A stretch of DNA of 64,000 bases from positions 2,170,001 through 2,234,000 of the forward strand of contig CASHTG010000016.1 in NCBI GenBank assembly GCA_949357655.1, in the 5' to 3' direction. Within the stretch, counting starts at the first letter, position 1. Each line of letters begins with the position of its first letter. Made by a program: the position numbers and the translations under genes. Below, piece by piece: positions 23,638-36,200 of this stretch. Source of the stretch: Parascedosporium putredinis. Taxonomy: Eukaryota > Ascomycota > Sordariomycetes > Microascales > Microascaceae. The notes under the pieces were generated by a model that had not been told where the DNA came from, did no database searches, and saw nothing but the letters and a program-made list of their open reading frames with translations.

Positions 23638-26411
23638 GGTGGTGTTTTCAAGCTGCAAGCTACGGGGCAGTTCTTAAATCAACAGCCCGAAGTAGTCTCA
23701 ATTGCGTTTTTTATGAAGCTTGAACAATGCTCCAAGCGCAAGCCGGAACGATGAGGAAAAGAGAGACTATGGGGGAAAGGTCGCCGACAGGTGTCCCAAG
23801 CTGGAGACGAGAAGGGGACGGTGGTCGGTGCCGATCGCCCCCGCTGGTAGCCGAGGAACATTTTAGGAGTTTAGCTCAAGACGGTCGTGACTAATTCCGT
23901 CTGGGTGTTTTGCGGGGTGAGATCTGCACCCAATTCGAAAAACAGTGCAGTGTGGAGGCCGTCGTCTCAATTGACACCGTTCGGAGTTTTCGGCAGGATG
24001 AAGGCACTCTGCGGCTCAATCTCCCCGGAATGATTTTGGGTTGATCACCCCCGAGTTCCGGACCTTTGACCGGAGTCGAGAAGATGTTGTTCACGGATTG
24101 GCCGTTAGGCGAGCTGGTTATTTCGTGGGAAATTTTAATTGCGGTAGTCCGCCTTTGCAACTCTCCCTTGACAGCTTGACACCCGTGCCCACTCTCATAT
24201 ATTCATGTACACCTCCCCTTAATGCCAAGGCCCCCGAGCTGCCAAGATCTCTTCGGTGAGCGTCCACTTTGTCATGAAGCTAAACTTGACCGGGTTTTAT
24301 ATGTTCCCTTTACAACCCAGTTAGTCGACCGTTCAAGGCCCGGTGTCTATGAACCTGCCTGTCCTCAAGACGACGAGCCTTGTGCAAACTCGCCGCGTAT
24401 CTGCCTTTGTTTTCTAACTATCCAACGTTCTTTCAATATATCCATGGATGCTTAATAATATTGCTACCGGTCCTAATAGCTACGCTAGTAATCCTGTCTG
24501 ATGGCTGCCTCTTAGAGACTCGATAGAGATGGCATGAAACACGGAACAACCAAGAGCTGCCTAATGAAATGTTGAAGGGACGGGCTCAATGAAGTGAGCT
24601 GCCTTTTCAAAGTCTCCCTTTGTCGGGTACTCGTGGACGGTTTGGCTCTTGTCGAGCTACGTCACGGATGCTTCTTCAAACATTCGAATGCGGTGGCCTT
24701 GGCTAATTCGGCCGAGATGTGAGATCGCGACCTCCTCCAAACCAATTGAGAACACCAAATCATATCTGGCCATGACTATCCTTAGCAACGTTTCGACTCA
24801 GTCCCGCATGGGTCAACGCATTTGTCACTTTCCGTTCTCCGGTGGGTAAAGAATCAGGAAGTAAAAGGGTAAGAAGAGACCTGGAATGCAATTACAGAAC
24901 GAGAGCTATCAAGACACCACGAGACCATCTCCTAAACGAGCTTCTAGGAGGAGGTAATGCTAGGTAATGGAAGTGGTAGCATTGCATCACACTAGGTCGT
25001 GCCGGCATCTTCGCAGCAGCCTACATATTCTTCTTAATGTTTTTGGTCTTATGCGAGGGCTCAGTTGCTCATATCTGTCTGAGATAGTACGTGACTAAAG
25101 TGAGCACGTCTTCGAGGCTTGGGCTTGGGCCGGACACACGACGCGGCAGGGTGAAATGTCTCAATGTGTGTGTGTGCATGTGTGTGCCGAATAAGCGGCT
25201 TGGGAGCACAGGTTGGGCAGGTAGTCTTGGCGACGCTTGGCTGTCAGTGTTCGAGGAGGGAGCTGATTCATTGGGATGTGTTCGTGGAAAAGGCCTCGAC
25301 GCGTTGCTGTCAAGAGATGGGAGAGAATTATTCGGGAGAACGTTCTATGGTGCCGAAAGGCTAGGAGAGGAGAGGTGAAAGAAGACGCCACTAGAGATTG
25401 TTGAGCTGTCGGCCCATTGCTGCTTCTGCGCAACATCGTCCTTTTGGAAATGTGGTGGTGATCTTGGTGACGAGGGAGCTTCCTTCCGGGGATGGAAAAA
25501 GTGGCATATCATGGCATGGCATGGCATGGTCGAGAGTAGTTGTGGCTATCATTTGTCAATATATATGGTCTCTACCTCAGTAGCTAGCCTTCCTTTCCCT
25601 TTCCCCTCAATGCCCTACACATTTATCCCATGCCGTTGCTTCAACCATTGATCAGCTCTTTTGTAGGACGATGCCCAATTCTCATCCCTATGCCGAATGG
25701 TCGCAGAAACACAAACGCCTGACAGCAGGGATGATAAAAGGGTTCGGAAATGCACATCAGCGTGAAGTACAGCCGCCATGGCGCGGACCCATCCTCCTTT
25801 CGAATCTCGAAGGCAATAGCAAATGGGCGTGCTATCGTCTGTACCTCAGTCGTGCACTCTTTATTATTACATGGACTCTTGAAAACATCAAAGTTGAAGC
25901 GGTTTTGCCCAAAAATAGAGTTGCGCATGCTACCCAATCAATGGGCAAAGACTGCGATTTTGGGGGAATGAGAGATCCTTCCACGCCATCCCGTGGCTTT
26001 GGCAGCAAGATCAATCGATGGGGAGCCGCAAAGCAAAGGCATTCATTCATCCGATCATTTTGATGGTTTGACCAATACATGTATTTTCCAGAATCTTTAC
26101 TTTTGACTAGCTGTTGCACGAGTAATTCTCATTTGATCGCAAATATGTATTTACTGGGAGGATCAGGGAAATTCCTGGATAAATCCACCTATTTTCTCGC
26201 TCTGGACTCTGGGCTCGGGACAACCTGGGATTCCTGGTCACGTGAAGACCCACTTCTTCCATGTTGTCACATCCGACAACCATCCATCTCGAGATGGAGG
26301 AAAAAGGTGCATCACCAAGAAAGAAGGTCGTCTAGGTCCGCAAACTAGAACAATTCCGCACCACATCCCGCTGTTCTAGAGCCGAGTAGACGAACTGAAA
26401 AACCGCACATC
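23638..26411. other. Intergenic, no gene seen
   Basis: Both flanking genes start at its edges (divergent pair), so it must hold two promoters. No open frame is protein-like. A pentamer array (atggc, four copies) lies at 25511-25529. Confidence 0.5.
25511..25529. repeat. atggc pentamer tandem repeat
   Basis: Four near-perfect copies of a five-base unit in non-coding sequence. Confidence 0.7.
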
Positions 26412-26890
26412 ATGGCCGGACACTGTAAGACCAGCCGCGCCTTCCATTGACCCGTTTCCGAGTGCTAACGAGAGACGTGCCGATAGCCCCCTCGACCCTG
26501 CCCTTGTCAGGGTAGCTGGTAAGATCGCACCCCCGTTCTGGACGACGCCGCGCCTATTTTCCCGCCTCCCCTCCCCGGTGCCGAAGCCTTGCTGATACGG
26601 TTTTTCCTAAATCACAGAGATGAATGCGAAGAGGAACCTGTACTTCCGCTGGACCCCCGTACCGCCAAGATCACCTTGATGTACGTCGTCGTCGTACCTT
26701 CCATCATTGGATATCTCGCCTACAAGACCGACGTGAGTGCGACCCGTTTCTATTTTGCTTCAATTCGGCCCCGGGAATTGAACCAGCCATGCGCCATCGG
26801 TTGAAGTGCTGACATTCTTCTTTTTCCTCTCTATAGGGACTTTGGGATCTCAGGGCGAAGAGGAGAGGAGATACCATCTACGAGCGATAA
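26412..26890 (+). CDS. NADH:ubiquinone oxidoreductase B15 / NDUFB4-like subunit
   Basis: A small accessory subunit of the membrane arm of respiratory complex I, in the mitochondrial inner membrane. Four exons: 26412-26424 (only 13 nt, MAGH plus one base), 26487-26518, 26618-26732 and 26837-26890. The corrected protein is about 71 aa. It carries LDPALVRVAEM, YFRWTPRTAKIT, one membrane helix (LMYVVVVPSIIGYLAYK) and the conserved tail GLWDLRAKRRGD. The branch site tgctaac (26463-26469) sits 17 nt before the second exon. Two bases are missing, one in CCCCC 26487-26491 and one in CCCCC 26654-26658; exons sum to 214 nt, and 216 is needed. Without that correction the start exon does not connect to the body, so gene finders are likely to miss it. 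Confidence 0.85.
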
Positions 26891-27197
26891 GCGGACGAGC
26901 ATCGGGAGGAGAACCATGTCGAGAGAACTTGGCGGCGAAGTGCACGTGTACATATATGTGAAAACCCACCCAAAAATAGACTGGAATCAAGTCATATTCT
27001 CTTTATAGCGTCGACGGCAGGATGGCTTTTCAGTTTTTGACGAGGACGAAGCAGCCAGCGCTTCGCGTGATTAGGTATAGTACAAAGGAGATGGCCATGC
27101 TCGCCAAGAGGCCGATGCCTCTCTCCTAGCGCCGGGTCCTGAGAGTGAGCGGATGTTGGTGGAAAGAAGCAATTGGGGGTATCTATGTGCATGTATC
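26891..27197. other. Short convergent intergenic stretch
   Basis: The 3' ends of the complex I subunit and sap18 face each other here. No gene was seen. Confidence 0.6.
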
Positions 27198-27992
27198 CTA
27201 TGAGCGCCATCGTCCACCTCCCCTGGACCGCGGTGCATCTGGTAGCGGCTCCCCTCTCCTCCATTCTCCCATAGGGAAAGAAGGAGGCGGGTTATGAAAC
27301 CCTCGCCCACCACCGCCTCCGCCTCCGCCTCCACCGCGATAGTCCCGTCCCGCCCTCCCAATCTCTCGCGCCATAGGCTTACTGTCCCTCCTCACCGGTA
27401 CGTGGAGCGCGACCGTCCCATCCTCGGATGGGGGCACAACCGCGCAAGATATGCTATCTCCCACTACAAACTTGGCCTGGGCGAGAGTCTTGCGGCTGTC
27501 CCTCTCCACCTCGTTCCGTAGTTTCGCAAGGGCGTGATCGTCGGCCGCATCGCCGGGACCTAATTCGCCAATGACGACGCTTCCGAGGTCTTTGGTCATG
27601 TAGCGGTTCAGCTGCGGGCTGCGAATGTCTGGAAAGACGAGCTGGAAGGAGAGTCGCGTGCCGCCGGCGGGGCTGGGGAGAGGAGACGGGGTAGCATGCG
27701 CGGAGAAGAGGGCGGCGAGATCGGCTAGAGTAGCACTCTGGTCGGTGTAGAAGGTGGCGCATGGTGGTGGGTGGGAAGAATGGATGTCCTCCGGCCTAGA
27801 GTCCCAGAAATTTTGTATTAGCTACAGAACGTCGTCATGCACGGGGCCTTTGGGCGGCCGCGGTGTTCCGCGGTGGGGGAGAGAGAGTGGGAGGAGGGGG
27901 ACTTGCCGTGGGTAGGAGCCGGTTTTGTAGAATATTTTGACTAGGAACTGGGTGGATTCGCCATTTTCGCTGTCGGAGTGTATAGAGCTCAT
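27198..27992 (-). CDS. Sap18-family protein (Sin3/HDAC- and RNA-associated)
   Basis: Sap18 proteins have a ubiquitin-like fold and belong to histone-deacetylase (Sin3) and splicing-associated ASAP complexes in the nucleus. Two exons: 27992-27907 and 27795-27198, together 684 nt (227 aa), with no frame error. Diagnostic strings are FLVKIFYKTGSYPR, LSFQLVFPDIRSPQ, NRYMTKDLGSVVIG and DSRKTLAQAKFVVGDSISCA. After the domain comes a basic glycine-rich tail (a run of ten Gly, then RSRGGGRWRS), an RGG-like tail that suggests RNA binding. The intron has a GC donor (CACG, then GCAAGT) and an AG acceptor. It restores the PR-PEDIHSS join expected in the family. The start is the ATG at 27992; the open frame reaches 28181, but the extra residues look like leader. 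The gene is head to head with prp18. Confidence 0.85.
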
Positions 27993-28532
27993 CTTTTCCT
28001 CTACAAATTCACGCGATGAGTGCGCATCCGACGGGGGCGAGGACAGGCAAAATAAAAGGGAAAATGCGAGCTCGAGATGCTCAAAATGGTGGTTCCTTGC
28101 GCAGGAGCTGGAGCGGCAAGCGACCAGGAGAGAGCTTGGGTGTGTGGGGCACGGATTACCTTGGTTGACGGGGCTTTGCATCTATTGAAGCCTGACCGCC
28201 ACTTTTTTAGCTCCCTTGGCGAATTTATCGATAACAATCACTCCCAGAACCCGCAGGAACGGTCAAGTCCACATTGAAACCATTACCATCTCATCATTGC
28301 GGTCTCCCACGACGACAGAATTCCTTAGGGTCCCCGAAGACGAAAACGGCGATTTCGGGGTTCGAATATACGATCCCTAGTTCTCGAAAGTAACGAGCAC
28401 GAGTACGAGCACTGCCGCCCAAACCCTTGCCCGACCCTCCCTTTCGCAGCGCTCGTTCCCTTTTTCCCATCTCCTTCCCTCATCTCGCCAAACGAAAAAA
28501 AGAGAAGAAACCCCCCCCGAAGCTCGCCCACC
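27993..28532. promoter_or_regulatory. Divergent promoter region of sap18 and prp18
   Basis: A 540-bp interval separates the two start codons. It is CT-rich on the plus strand near prp18 (28430-28490), as is common for fungal core promoters. No clear TATA box is seen. Shared regulation of two mRNA-processing/chromatin genes is possible but inferred from position only. Confidence 0.5.
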
Positions 28533-29665
28533 ATGGATTTCGACTCCCTCCTCACCAGCGAAATCTCCAAAAACAAGCCCGAGAAGGGACGCAAGTTTGT
28601 CCGCCGCGCCGACCTCGAAGCTGAGCGACGGGCGACCTACGAAGCCGAGCAAAAGTCGCTCGAGGAGAAGCGCAAGGCGCGCGCGGCGGAAAAACGCAAA
28701 GCAGAAGAAGACGAAGAAGCGGAGAAGCAAGCGCGCGAAGAAAGGCGGCGCAAGCTGGGAGAGGAGTCGCGGCGGCGTCGCGAGGCGCAGGAAAAGGAGG
28801 AGGAGAGGAAGCGCAGGAAGAGGCTCGGGCTGCCCGAGCTCGTGGAGAGCACGGGGGCCGACGAGGAAACGGTGGGCGAAGGAGAGGAAGATATCGCCGA
28901 GGAGGAGCTCGTGGCGAAGCTGAGGGGATCGGGGCGCCGGCGGTCCTGTTTGGGGAGAGCCACGTGGAGCGGCTGCGGCGGTATAGAAAACTCACGGTGG
29001 TGGTGACGGCGGGGCCGATCCCGACGACGCTGCAGCTCGTGGAGGGCAAGGATATGAAGGTGGATGGGACGGTGCCCAAGGACAAGGAAGGGCGCAAGTA
29101 CCTGTTCCGGCAGCTGGCCTCGTATTTCATGCTTGTGCTTTCCGAGTACGAGATCGCGATGGAAAAGGAGAGGAGGGATACGCTCACGAGCAAAACCGCG
29201 TACAATGCCATGGTTCAGACGCGCGAGAACATGAAGCCGGTAAGTCCAGTCCAAGAGCCCCAAGGGAAGGAGGGAAAAAAAGGAGAATCAAATGACACTC
29301 GTCTGTTCTTAGTGTGCTAACACCATTCTTCTCCATTCCAGCTCTTCCGGAAATTCGAAAAAGGCGAGCTCGAAGACTCGATCCTAGAGCCCGTCGTGGA
29401 GATTGTCAAGGCGGCGCAGGAGCGGCGCTACGTGCACGCCAACGACGGCTACCTCCGTCTCAGCATCGGCAAGGCGGCGTGGCCGATTGGTGTGACCATG
29501 GTGGGTATCCACGAGCGAAGCGCGCGAGAAAAGCTTCACACGGGCGAGCGGGGCCATGTCATGGGTGACGAGGTTACGCGCAAGTTTTTGCAGAGCATCA
29601 AGCGGTGCCTCACGTTTGCGCAGGTGAGGTGGCCGCCGGAGGATATCACGCAGCTCATGGGATAA
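28533..29665 (+). CDS. prp18: Pre-mRNA-splicing factor Prp18
   Basis: Prp18 acts with Slu7 in the second step of splicing, stabilising the 3' exon in the spliceosome. Two exons: 28533-29239 and 29342-29665. The N-terminus MDFDSLLTSEISKNK is typical. A very charged Arg/Glu/Lys coiled region follows (about residues 25-100), then the Prp4/Prp18 motif around LVAKLRGIGAPAVLFGES. The C-terminal Prp18 domain includes LFRQLASYFMLVLSEYE, FEKGELEDSIL, LSIGKAAWPIGVTMVGIHER and CLTFAQVRWPP. The frame breaks at the GGGG run 28924-28927. One more G joins LVAKLRG to IGAPAVLFGESHVERLRRY and gives 343 aa, close to the animal protein length. A canonical intron (29240-29341) has a GTAAGT donor and the branch site gctaac. 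Confidence 0.94.
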
Positions 29666-30060
29666 AGAGCTTTGAGGGATGGCCCGAGGGGAAGGGGGCG
29701 GGGGGGGCAACGCAACGTCATGAGGGGTAGAAGGAGAAGGTGTTTCCTTTTCTCGTTGGTGCATTTGGTTCAAGCAAGAAGGAAAGAAAGAAGAAAAAAG
29801 GGTGAGAGTTGTCCATTATTTGTATACATGTAAGATGAGAAGAGCGTGGCTAGAATCCAAAAGGGCGATACTATCGCAATGATACCAATTACAATTTTTC
29901 CATACGTTTGCCTATAAAATCCTCCGCTGACCCCGACAGGTGCGTCTCTCAAGTCAGCAAAACCTCTGTTCCTTCATCTCTTCCCTTTTGTTTGTAGGGT
30001 AGGGGTTTAGGGGAAAGACGGGGAGGCGGGGAAGTGGGGGAAGTGTCAATTCAATGGCCA
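29666..30060. other. Convergent intergenic stretch
   Basis: The 3' flanks of prp18 and the glutathione S-transferase gene face each other. No gene was seen. Confidence 0.6.
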
Positions 30061-30964
30061 TCAACCCGCGATAGCGACAAACTTGCCATTGTCGAGCTCC
30101 TTGATCTTGTCAACCGACGTCTTGTAGCCGGGCGAGTTCTCCAACTTCTCCAAATAAGCCCAGACGCGCGGGAACGCCTTGTCGATGCTGCCACCCTCCC
30201 ACTCACCGATTCCCGCAAATCGGGACTTGGCAGCAATAAGGGGAAAGCTAAGGAGGATATCGGCCGCGGTGAGGGTATCACCGCACAGGTAGCCGTCGGG
30301 CCCGCCGGGAGCAGACTGGAGCATGCCGTCGAGGAGGGCAAAGTTCTTCTTGGCCTCGGGAAAAACAAAGGCGTTTTGGATCTTGGAGGCGACGAAGCCG
30401 GAGACGGGACGGACGAGGAACGGGACGCGGTCGGAGCCGAGGAGGTTGAGGATGAGGGAGACGACGACGATGGGCATGAGGGTGCCCTCGCCGTAGTGCA
30501 GCAGGTACTGGAAGCGGCGGTAGGCCTCGGTCTCGCCGCCGACCTGGCCCTCCTTGCCGGCTTGCCACTTGGCGGGCACGAGGGTCGGGTTCCCGGCGGG
30601 GGCGAAGTGGTCGCACAGGTACTGCGTGATGTAGCCGGACTCGGCGAGGACAAAGGGCTCCGAGGCGCCGACGGGCTTGATGGTGACGAGGGGGATTTGC
30701 CGAGGGGTGGACCTTGCGCAGGGATTTGGGGGCGAGCATGTTTTCGCGGTGGTAGAGCTCGATGGAGTAGGGGACCTTGAGCTCCTCGAGGAGCCAGACC
30801 ATGCGCTGGGCGCGGGACTGGTCGAGCCTGTGGGAAGGGGGAAAGGAGAGAAGGTTAGCTTGGGAGCAGACTAGGTGTTTAGGGAAAGGGGGCCCCCTTT
30901 GGTGGGCGCGGGGCAAGGGCGCAACGAACCAGTGCAGTGTGATTTCGGGGAATTCGGTCGTCAT
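30061..30964 (-). CDS. Glutathione S-transferase, Gtt1-like
   Basis: Predicted to conjugate glutathione to electrophiles or reduce peroxides in the cytosol. Exons are 30964-30930 and 30827-30061. The thioredoxin-like half begins MTTEFPEITLHWLDQSRAQR, with the family pattern LLEELKVPYSIELYHR and HPLGKSPLVTI. The C-terminal helical half contains EAYRRFQYLLHYGEGTL, then DGYLCGDTLTAADILLSFPL, the usual Asp-containing N-capping motif. Two frame breaks lie close together, in GGGG 30704-30707 and GGGGG 30690-30694. Adding one base in each gives HP-L-GKSP-L-VTIKP and a 267-residue protein, normal for fungal Gtt1 types. The 102-nt intron right after the first 12 codons has a weak donor (GTTCGT). Confidence 0.87.
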
Positions 30965-33209
30965 TGTAGCGGTTTGTTGGTTTCGCTCTTCGTGTATGTT
31001 TTGTTGATCGTTCGGTCTTGAATGGATTCCGGAGACGGGGACCAAGTGGAAGGCGGGGGAAGGGGGGTATATACAAGTACTTTTTGGGTGAAACGATGAT
31101 CGGAGGTTGTTTTCTAATCAAGGTCGCAATGGAATAAGAAGGCTCAAAACTCTTCCCGTCGCCGTCTACGCGAATGACATCACCATACGAAGCTAACGAA
31201 TATTGGAAAGCTAGTGAAGGAAAATCGAACAAGACGAGCTCGCCAGCGATAAAGAGGACAAGGGGGTGTGTGGGGAAACAGAGAAGAGGCAAGCAGAGAG
31301 GTCCCTGGATTTTCAATTATTATAATTCGCTTCAATTGTACCGCTCAGCTCATGTGGAAAGCCTTCAAGTTCCCCAACCATGAAACTACCAAACGGAAAC
31401 GCGAATCCCGGGCGGAGGAAAGCTCCGCTTCTACATCAGTTGATGATTGTCAGCTCGGCGTCTTCCCTCCCCATCGTCGACTGCAAGTCCCACTAAAAAA
31501 GTGCCCACCATCTTTCAGTTCGAGCGAGGTACCGGCGCAGTCTGCGAATTGATCCAATGGCGCCTTTCTCGCATGGTATGCCACCCCCATGCTTCCAATG
31601 TTCCCTCGAACCGCCCGTTGTGTTGCCTCGGCACACGCCCCCGGAGCAATCGAAACCTCTCGTTGCGCGTTTTGCCTCGCATCCACCGTACCGAAAAGGG
31701 AAAAAGTCTGCGAGAAAGCGAAGGGAAAGGAAAAGAAAAAAATGATAAACTAAGCTTATAAAGCTTCTTTCCTGGGTATTTCTAGAAGCGAGATTCCGCA
31801 ACCTGGTGCAGCGGGAGACCAACAACCACGAGGAGCCGGCACGAGGCTTCCGCCCGCAAGAGTGTACGTCCCCCAGAAACGAGCAATGCGAACTGTGATG
31901 CAGATACTGCCTAGAATAGCAAAGGGCAGCATCCTCCCTTCCATAGCCCTTGTTGCTCCGATTCATCATCGTCCATCCCGATTCAATTTCGTCTTACCGC
32001 AGTTATCCCATCGCATCTTTCCCGCAGCGAGTTCGACGAGTTCCGTCAATGAAATGCATGTACATATGTAAGATAAAAAATAAAAATAGCAATAACAAGG
32101 AACTATACCCAGACGGCCCGGCTTTGTCATCTTGTCTCTTGCATCCAATGCTCTTTGTTTTTCTCGAGAGCTGCTGAATGCAACTCGCAAAGGTCGTCAC
32201 AAGGGAGACGCAGTCAAAAGGGATGAAAAACGACCCGTTCAAGGCAAGATGTACCATTTTTTATCCATTTCCCGTGTGCTACCTCTATATTTGTCATTGA
32301 TGTTTTTCCTGTATCTCCTCGCTCTGCTCTTGAACCCGTGTGTGCTGGTGCCCTGTGCTGTCGCAACATATGCCTGGGGCCTGGTTTCGGACAAAATAAG
32401 AAATGCTAGGATCGTAGTGCCACGCAGGGCCCTCTCATTCCACGACGACCCTCGATAGTTTTTTCGACCCGAGGAAAAGCCCTCTTCCATGCTTGCTTGC
32501 GGACTGTGAAAAAGAAAAAATGCCAATCGTCGAGCGACCTGATGTCGACGATCCCCCATATCCCGATCCTCTCATACCCCGGAAAAGGAGGAGGGAAGGC
32601 CCATCTGGATCTGGCCCCGGCCCCTCCCTGAACGAACAGAAAAAGAAAAAAGGAAGCCAAGAGGAAAGAAGCCCCTTCTCCCTTGCAGATGTCCGTCAAA
32701 TGCATCAAAACCAGGTCCCAAGATATACCCTCGAAAGGCGGGAGACCCTAGCCAGTCCAACATCACCTCCATCCAATGGATAAAAGGGATAGAACGGACT
32801 AGGATGATATCTGGGACTGAGAGAAAATGCCGTCGCTAGTGATGTGTGCTTCCCCAAAGTTCTCTCGTGATGACTCCCAACTCCCTTCCATGTCAAATGG
32901 CAAACAAAAAAAACAAAAAGAAAGAAAAGAGAGATAGGGTGAGATTATTAAAGGCGAGAGGATGGGGGAAAGATGAAAAAAGGGGAATCAAAACAAGTAA
33001 AAAGGCCAAGGTGGGCTTGGCCGCAAAGTGCCACCAATCGAGGCTTGAATGATGTTGATGGAAGATGAAGGTGAGATGAGTAGGAAGCAAAGGAGGAGGA
33101 CAACGACGAGGTGGGCCTATAATAGTTGCCTCGCTAAATCGTTCAAAAACAAACGGGATGCAAGGGCCAGGGCGGCACCTCACAGCTTGGCCCTCTGTCG
33201 TGCACCCCT
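30965..33209. other. Intergenic, no gene seen
   Basis: The GST promoter lies at the left and the itc1 3' flank at the right. A 158-codon minus-strand frame (31969-31493) is Ser/Arg/Cys-rich with no motif and no splice-supported extension. I treat it as chance. Confidence 0.5.
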
Positions 33210-36200
33210 TTAGCGACGCTGCGACTTCCGCGGCGGCCCGCCCCCGGTCGATGCACCCCTCTTGCGAGACTGCTTCTTCGCCTTTGGCGGCGGCGGGGCT
33301 CCATGTGAACATGACCAAGCTGGTCCACCGCCATCGTGTTCTCCCACGTGAGGCACCTGTAGTTCTGCGGCTCCGGACTCTGCGTCGGCCGTGCCCGGGT
33401 CCTAGTGCTCATGCGCGTGCTCTTGTTGTCATCCTCCGCCTCCTCTTCCTGCTCTGCCACCGACACATACGTCTTGCGGTTCTCCATCCCCTGAACAATC
33501 TTGTCTTTAAAGGCCACAATCTCCTTGCGGAGCCGGAGCTCGTTGTAACCCCGCGGATCCAGCCAGGTGAGCAACTCTTCCAATTCCTCCGGTTCCGAGT
33601 AGAATCCCCAATGGTGCGCCGTGTAGAGGCTAGTCGATCCCTCCTCGCGCTTCTTGCGCTCCGGCACCGTCATGTTGAACTTGGCCTTGTACTCGTTCTG
33701 GAACTCGGTCGGCAGGTCAATGTATCCTTGGCGCTCAAGCTCGTCTGGGCCCTGCACCCAAATGCACCCGTTGGCGTACCCCGCGTGGGCCGTCGAACTG
33801 TCCGGTAACCCCCGTACGGCATGCCGTTCCGCTCAAACCAGTAGTACCGGTTCCAGAATCGATCCTTTCCAAGTACCCGCGTACGCGGGCAGTCGGCCTC
33901 GCGGATATCGTTGTCGAACACGGCAATCTCGTCTTCGCATTTCTTGATATGCTCCTCCTTGCTGCGGATATCTTTGAGCAGTTTGATAAACTGCTTCGAC
34001 TGCTTGGGCACCTTGGCAGCCAGCTCCGCTTCCTCCTTCTTCTTGATCTCCTCTAGTCGCCGCTTCTCCCGTTCCGCAGCTCGGTCTCGAGCTCGTCGAA
34101 GGCCTCGCCGAGACGCCCCAAGCTCCTCCTCAGATTCTTCCGTCGCATGCGTTTCCGTTGGTGAAGATGGGGCGTCTGCCATCTTGACGTCTTCCGCTGG
34201 CTTGTCCGTTTCCGGAGGCGGCGAGGGGGCATATTATCGGGTAGGAGAATCTTGCGCTGCTCATGCAGAGCCTTGAGCTCCTCCAAACTGTAGAGAGAGA
34301 GAAAAAAAATGTTAATGCCAAGGGTTCTGAATTCCCTCTCGAGCTACGCACAAGGGGAGAAGGGGAGAAGGGGTTATAGGGGTTGGGGTAGGCTTGGGAT
34401 CAGGTGCCCGTGTCCACTTACGCTTGCTTCCTCTGCCGCTGCCACTCAATCTTGCCCTTGCGGTACGCCGTCATCTGCTCGCTGCAGTCCTCCATATACC
34501 CTCTGACCGCCTTGGTCTCCATCGTCAACATGCACAAAAGTTGAATGATTTGCACGCGGAAGTTGGCGTCCATGCCGGCGTACTGCTCAATGAGCGTCTG
34601 CTGGCTAGGCTCGACCCCGGGGGCACAAGTTGGCCAAGCAGTCGCTCACACAGCTCCGTCTTGCGCTCGTTCTTGGAGAGCTGGTGGAGGAGACCGACGA
34701 GAATCATCTCCCAGCCGCCGTTTTTGAAGTCGCGCTTTCGCAAGTGCTCGATCCAGTCGAAATCCTCGAGGAGTTCCTCCGCCCGATGCACAAGCCTCTC
34801 CGCCTGACTCTGGCGTTCTGCCTCGGCGGCCTCGGCGGCCAAACGCTCTGCCTCAATCTTAGCGAGACTGCTCCTTGTTGCGCGCTTAGCGGGTCGGGGC
34901 TCCGGCTCTGGCGTGGGGGTGGCCTCATCGTCTTCGTCCTCGTCCTCCTCATCCTCCTCCTCGATTTCGGGAAGCGTGATCTCGACCTTGCCGCCGTCTT
35001 CCTCCGACTTTACAAGGATCTTGAGAATACTGCAGTGGATCTCATCGAGCAGTTGGGTCGGGACCTGTTCGGATGTGACGCACAGGGCCTCGACGTAGTC
35101 GTCAAAGGTGAAGGAGTCAAGCACAAATATTTCGCAGTAGACGTTGAGGGTGTCCCACGTCTCCAGGAGCGGGCCAACCGACTCCATTTTGACATGTTTC
35201 GAGAGGGGGCAAAGGCGGTATCCGCCGTATCCAATGGCGGGTCGTTGCATAGGAATCGCAGCTTCGGGCGAACGACTCCAGCGCGTGGGCCAACCTGGAG
35301 ATCTTCAATGGGATACTTTGGCGGAGGCGGCGGAGGAGGGGTCGCGGGCCTCACGACGTGCGCGACACCATTACGTAGACCAGTTGGGAACTGGAAGGAG
35401 CTATCAGGAGACATGGCGAACTTGCTTCTGTCCTTGCCCTTCTTGGCGAAGTTGTCCATGCCGATGACCGTCTGTTGAGACTTGGCCTTGTGGCTCTTAG
35501 GCATAGGCTTCAACTCGGGTAGGCGCACAGGCTCCGCATTGTTGGCCACGCCATTAGCGCTAGTCGGGTGAAGTGCCTTCTTCTGTGCCAACAGGAGCTT
35601 GCGCTCCTGAATCTTGGTATCGTGCCGGAGGTGAATCGGAATGCGGGTATCAATGTGATGCATGGCCGCGTACTCGTGTTTGACTAGCCAGGGCGCACCA
35701 TTCCAAGCTTCGCGCGTGACGGTCCTCTTAATGAAAGATCGCAAAACTGCCTTGGTGAAGATTTTGCGATCCCTGCTAATGTGATCATCATCCACAACAG
35801 CATCTTCCCCAGGCTTACCGTCGAGGCTGACAAAGTAACGTGAAAACGGCTCGCTAATGGACCCATCTGCATGTTGTTTGCTTCCGAATCGCGTCTTATC
35901 CCTAACGATACCCTGGAGCTTCTCTCCGGTATAAATCTCGACCGTGACGACTTCCCGGGGTAGTAATCGGCGCGAAAGTCTTCGTAGATTTTGTCGACTA
36001 ACGTGTCGATTCGTGAAACTGTCTGGAACTGGACCTTGCGCAAGACAGGTCCCTTGAGAACTTCGGGAAACGCTTCCTCGACTTCTTTACCTCCAGCTTG
36101 CTAAAAGGGGAATCAGAAACGTCACTCGAGCAGAGAAGGGAAAAAAGAGAAGAAAAAATATGGGGAGTTCAATACAAGAGGCCTCGCGTTACTCACCTCA

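Noticed and set aside
26755..26795. B-box-like ggttcaattcc on the minus strand
   Set aside because: It lies inside a well-supported intron of the complex I subunit and no A box or cloverleaf was found.
31493..31969. 158-codon minus-strand open frame between GST and itc1
   Set aside because: Composition looks random and no family is recognisable.
33158..35478. Long plus-strand open frames (207-282 codons)
   Set aside because: Antisense to itc1 exons, Leu/Arg-rich, no family resemblance.
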